Source of the DNA: Caldilineaceae bacterium SB0661_bin_32
GTDB taxonomy: Bacteria; Chloroflexota; Anaerolineae; Caldilineales; Caldilineaceae
DNA length: 35,880 bases
Assembly (NCBI GenBank): GCA_009841235.1
Contig: VXMH01000066.1
Coordinates: 1 to 35,880, forward strand
Direction of reading: 5' to 3'
Of this stretch, positions 34,793-35,880 are shown piece after piece. Numbering within the stretch: the first letter of the stretch is position 1; each line of letters starts with the position of its first letter. The notes under the pieces were generated by a model. It had not been told where the DNA came from and searched no databases. It saw only the letters and a program-made list of their open reading frames with translations. Made by a program: the position numbers and the translations under genes.

Positions 34793-35464
34793 GTGAGCGA
34801 AACCATCATAACCAGCGTTGCCGAATTTCACGAGCAACTGAGACAACGTGCGACCGGGGCAGCGGTCTTCCTTTACCGCGGTCAGGCCGAAGCCGCATGG
34901 CCGGTCAGTTGCTCGGCCGCGCGGCGACTGACCAAAGATCCCGCCGACCCACTGGAAATCGAGAATAGAACCATACAATCGTTCTATCAAGGAGATACAC
35001 TGTGGTCGTGGGAGCCTGCCGCGCTCGGCAACCGCATCGTAGCGCAAAGCTCCGTTTTTGTCCTCGGCGTCCCGGCAGTTGCGTCAGACATGATGGACAA
35101 ATTCATTGTCCGGGCAGAGAGCAAGGACGACATCCTCGCGCAACTGGAGAGCGTGTACGGCATCAGCGAAGAGATGCTGTTTTCCGACTTTCCAGGCTTT
35201 GCCGTCGCCAACGCCGCCAACAAGAGTTTCGACATCAATGACAGTATGACCTACTGGCTAGAGCAGCTTGAGCGGGCAGCCGATGACGCTGCAAAGGTAA
35301 CGGCTCATAGTGCTTGTGGTTTAGCGTATGCGGATATAGGGGATGACGAGAAAGCCCAGGTACAGTACGTCGCGGCAAGGCGCATCGCCGAGCGTATGCA
35401 GGGTCTATCCGACGAGACGATGCCAAAGCCTGTCTCAGGGCCAGGCCCAAGTGGGCGGCCATAG
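34793..35464 (+). CDS. FRG-domain protein with the middle of the domain missing
   Basis: 223 residues from the GTG at 34793, with AGAGGG upstream. The N-terminal part VAEFHEQL, VFLYRGQAEAAWPVSCSAARRL opens an FRG domain. After residue 66 (QSFYQG) the sequence jumps to what looks like the C-terminal part: DTLWSWEPAALGNRIVAQSSVFVLG, then LESVYGISEEMLFSDFPGFAVANAANKSF. About 100 residues of the domain core expected between these are absent, with the frame kept. The C-terminal 60 residues resemble one TPR hairpin pair (AHSACGLAYADIGDDEKAQ). A TPR gene starts 15 bases later. FRG proteins are little understood; this copy may be inactive. Confidence 0.6.
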   Translation: MSETIITSVAEFHEQLRQRATGAAVFLYRGQAEAAWPVSCSAARRLTKDPADPLEIENRTIQSFYQGDTLWSWEPAALGNRIVAQSSVFVLGVPAVASDMMDKFIVRAESKDDILAQLESVYGISEEMLFSDFPGFAVANAANKSFDINDSMTYWLEQLERAADDAAKVTAHSACGLAYADIGDDEKAQVQYVAARRIAERMQGLSDETMPKPVSGPGPSGRP

Positions 35465-35479
35465 CCGGGGAGCAAGACA

Positions 35480-35880
35480 ATGATCGACAGCAACCTGCTT
35501 GCAGACATCTACAACAATCATGGCGTTGCCAGGGCGCGTCTTGGTCAACGCAGCGACGCGCTTAATGACTTTAACGAGGCGATACGCATCAAGCCGGATT
35601 TTGCCGAAGCCTACAACAATCGTGGCACTGCAAAAACTGAGCTTGGCCGGTATGCGGAAGCGATTGCGGACTGTGATGCGGCGATACGGATCGATCCGGC
35701 ACTTGCTGAAGCCTACAACAATCGCGCCAATGCCAAGGCTGGACTTGAGCAGTACCAGGACGCGCTTGCGGACTATGACAAGGCGATAAAGCTCAATCCA
35801 AAACGTGCCGAAGTCTACTACAATCGCGCCAATGCCAAGGCTGGACTTGAGCAGTACCAGGACGCGCTTGCGGACTATGA
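35480..35880 (+). CDS. TPR-repeat protein, partial at the window edge
   Basis: Open frame of at least 133 residues from the ATG at 35480 (GGGGAG nine bases upstream), with no stop before the end of the window. It consists of consecutive 34-residue TPR units of the type AEAYNNRGTAKTELGRYAEA / CDAAIRIDPAL. About 3.9 units are visible. The third and fourth are identical over 62 bases at the DNA level (from about 35717 and 35819). TPR arrays act as protein-binding scaffolds. The gene follows the FRG gene by 15 bases and is probably translated with it, so it may be its scaffold partner or a split-off part of a once single protein. Confidence 0.8.
   Translation, partial: MIDSNLLADIYNNHGVARARLGQRSDALNDFNEAIRIKPDFAEAYNNRGTAKTELGRYAEAIADCDAAIRIDPALAEAYNNRANAKAGLEQYQDALADYDKAIKLNPKRAEVYYNRANAKAGLEQYQDALADY

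Overview
The window looks like a piece of chromosome from a GC-rich, unclassified bacterium, most likely a member of the Chloroflexota (Caldilinea-like). This is an inference from gene content and style: a CUT1 sugar ABC operon with a Tat-lipoprotein binding protein, an MlrC (M81) gene, several enzymes of small-molecule catabolism, a TIGR03960-type radical SAM/DUF2344 pair, and FRG and TPR genes. Intergenic copies of a 'ggtaggggcaggcc' palindromic repeat are dispersed through it. There is no rRNA, CRISPR array, transposase or phage gene. One certain tRNA gene (Glu, CTC) is present with its own promoter and terminator.

Layout. 1-401: two-unit palindromic repeat. 402-4187 (+): threonine synthase, a divergent GroEL-like chaperonin, and a beta-propeller protein 3 nt behind it. 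4269-8790 (+): M19 dipeptidase, lipoprotein cytochrome c, Rid protein, small conserved protein, PLP aminotransferase and RraA/aldolase-like protein, closed by a strong terminator at 8817-8850. 8872-11193 (-): lectin-fold-like secreted protein and a polytopic-membrane/SPFH fusion with a likely internal start. 11681-14134 (+): ceramidase-like hydrolase and Gfo/Idh/MocA oxidoreductase. 14183-17196 (-): DUF2344 and radical SAM genes, translationally coupled. 17500-17875: second copy of the two-unit repeat, then tRNA-Glu. 17909-19719 (-): Rid protein and enolase-superfamily enzyme. 19952-20599 (-): two small proteins that look like regulators or antitoxins. 20648-25955 (-): SelA/DgaE-like PLP enzyme, thioredoxin-like protein, sugar-binding protein and two permeases. 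26227-27693 (+): MlrC-like protein, overlapping tail-to-tail with a phytoene-desaturase-like gene (27626-29188, -). 29189-29992: 0.8 kb non-coding stretch with a three-unit tandem repeat and a good promoter. 29993-32146 (+): rplU-rpmA-rpmE-tdk. 32563-34104 (+): malonyl-CoA-synthetase-like ligase. 34251-35880 (+): AT-richer segment with two damaged FRG-domain genes and a TPR gene running off the edge.

How the genes work together. The ribosomal cluster is a conventional L21-L27-L31-tdk operon, but both L21 and L31 carry long charged helical tails, and the L21 tail is a nine-fold 11-residue repeat. The ABC operon probably imports a sugar or amino sugar, with the SelA/DgaE-like enzyme as a candidate catabolic partner. 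The 4.3-8.8 kb block looks like peptide/amino-acid and oxo-acid catabolism. The most unusual items are the chaperonin-like gene that has lost the catalytic Asp398 equivalent and sits in an operon with a propeller protein, the L21 repeat tail, the membrane/SPFH fusion with an internal ribosome-binding site, and the FRG genes with their central part missing next to a recently expanded TPR array. All family assignments are by eye from motifs; no database search was run.
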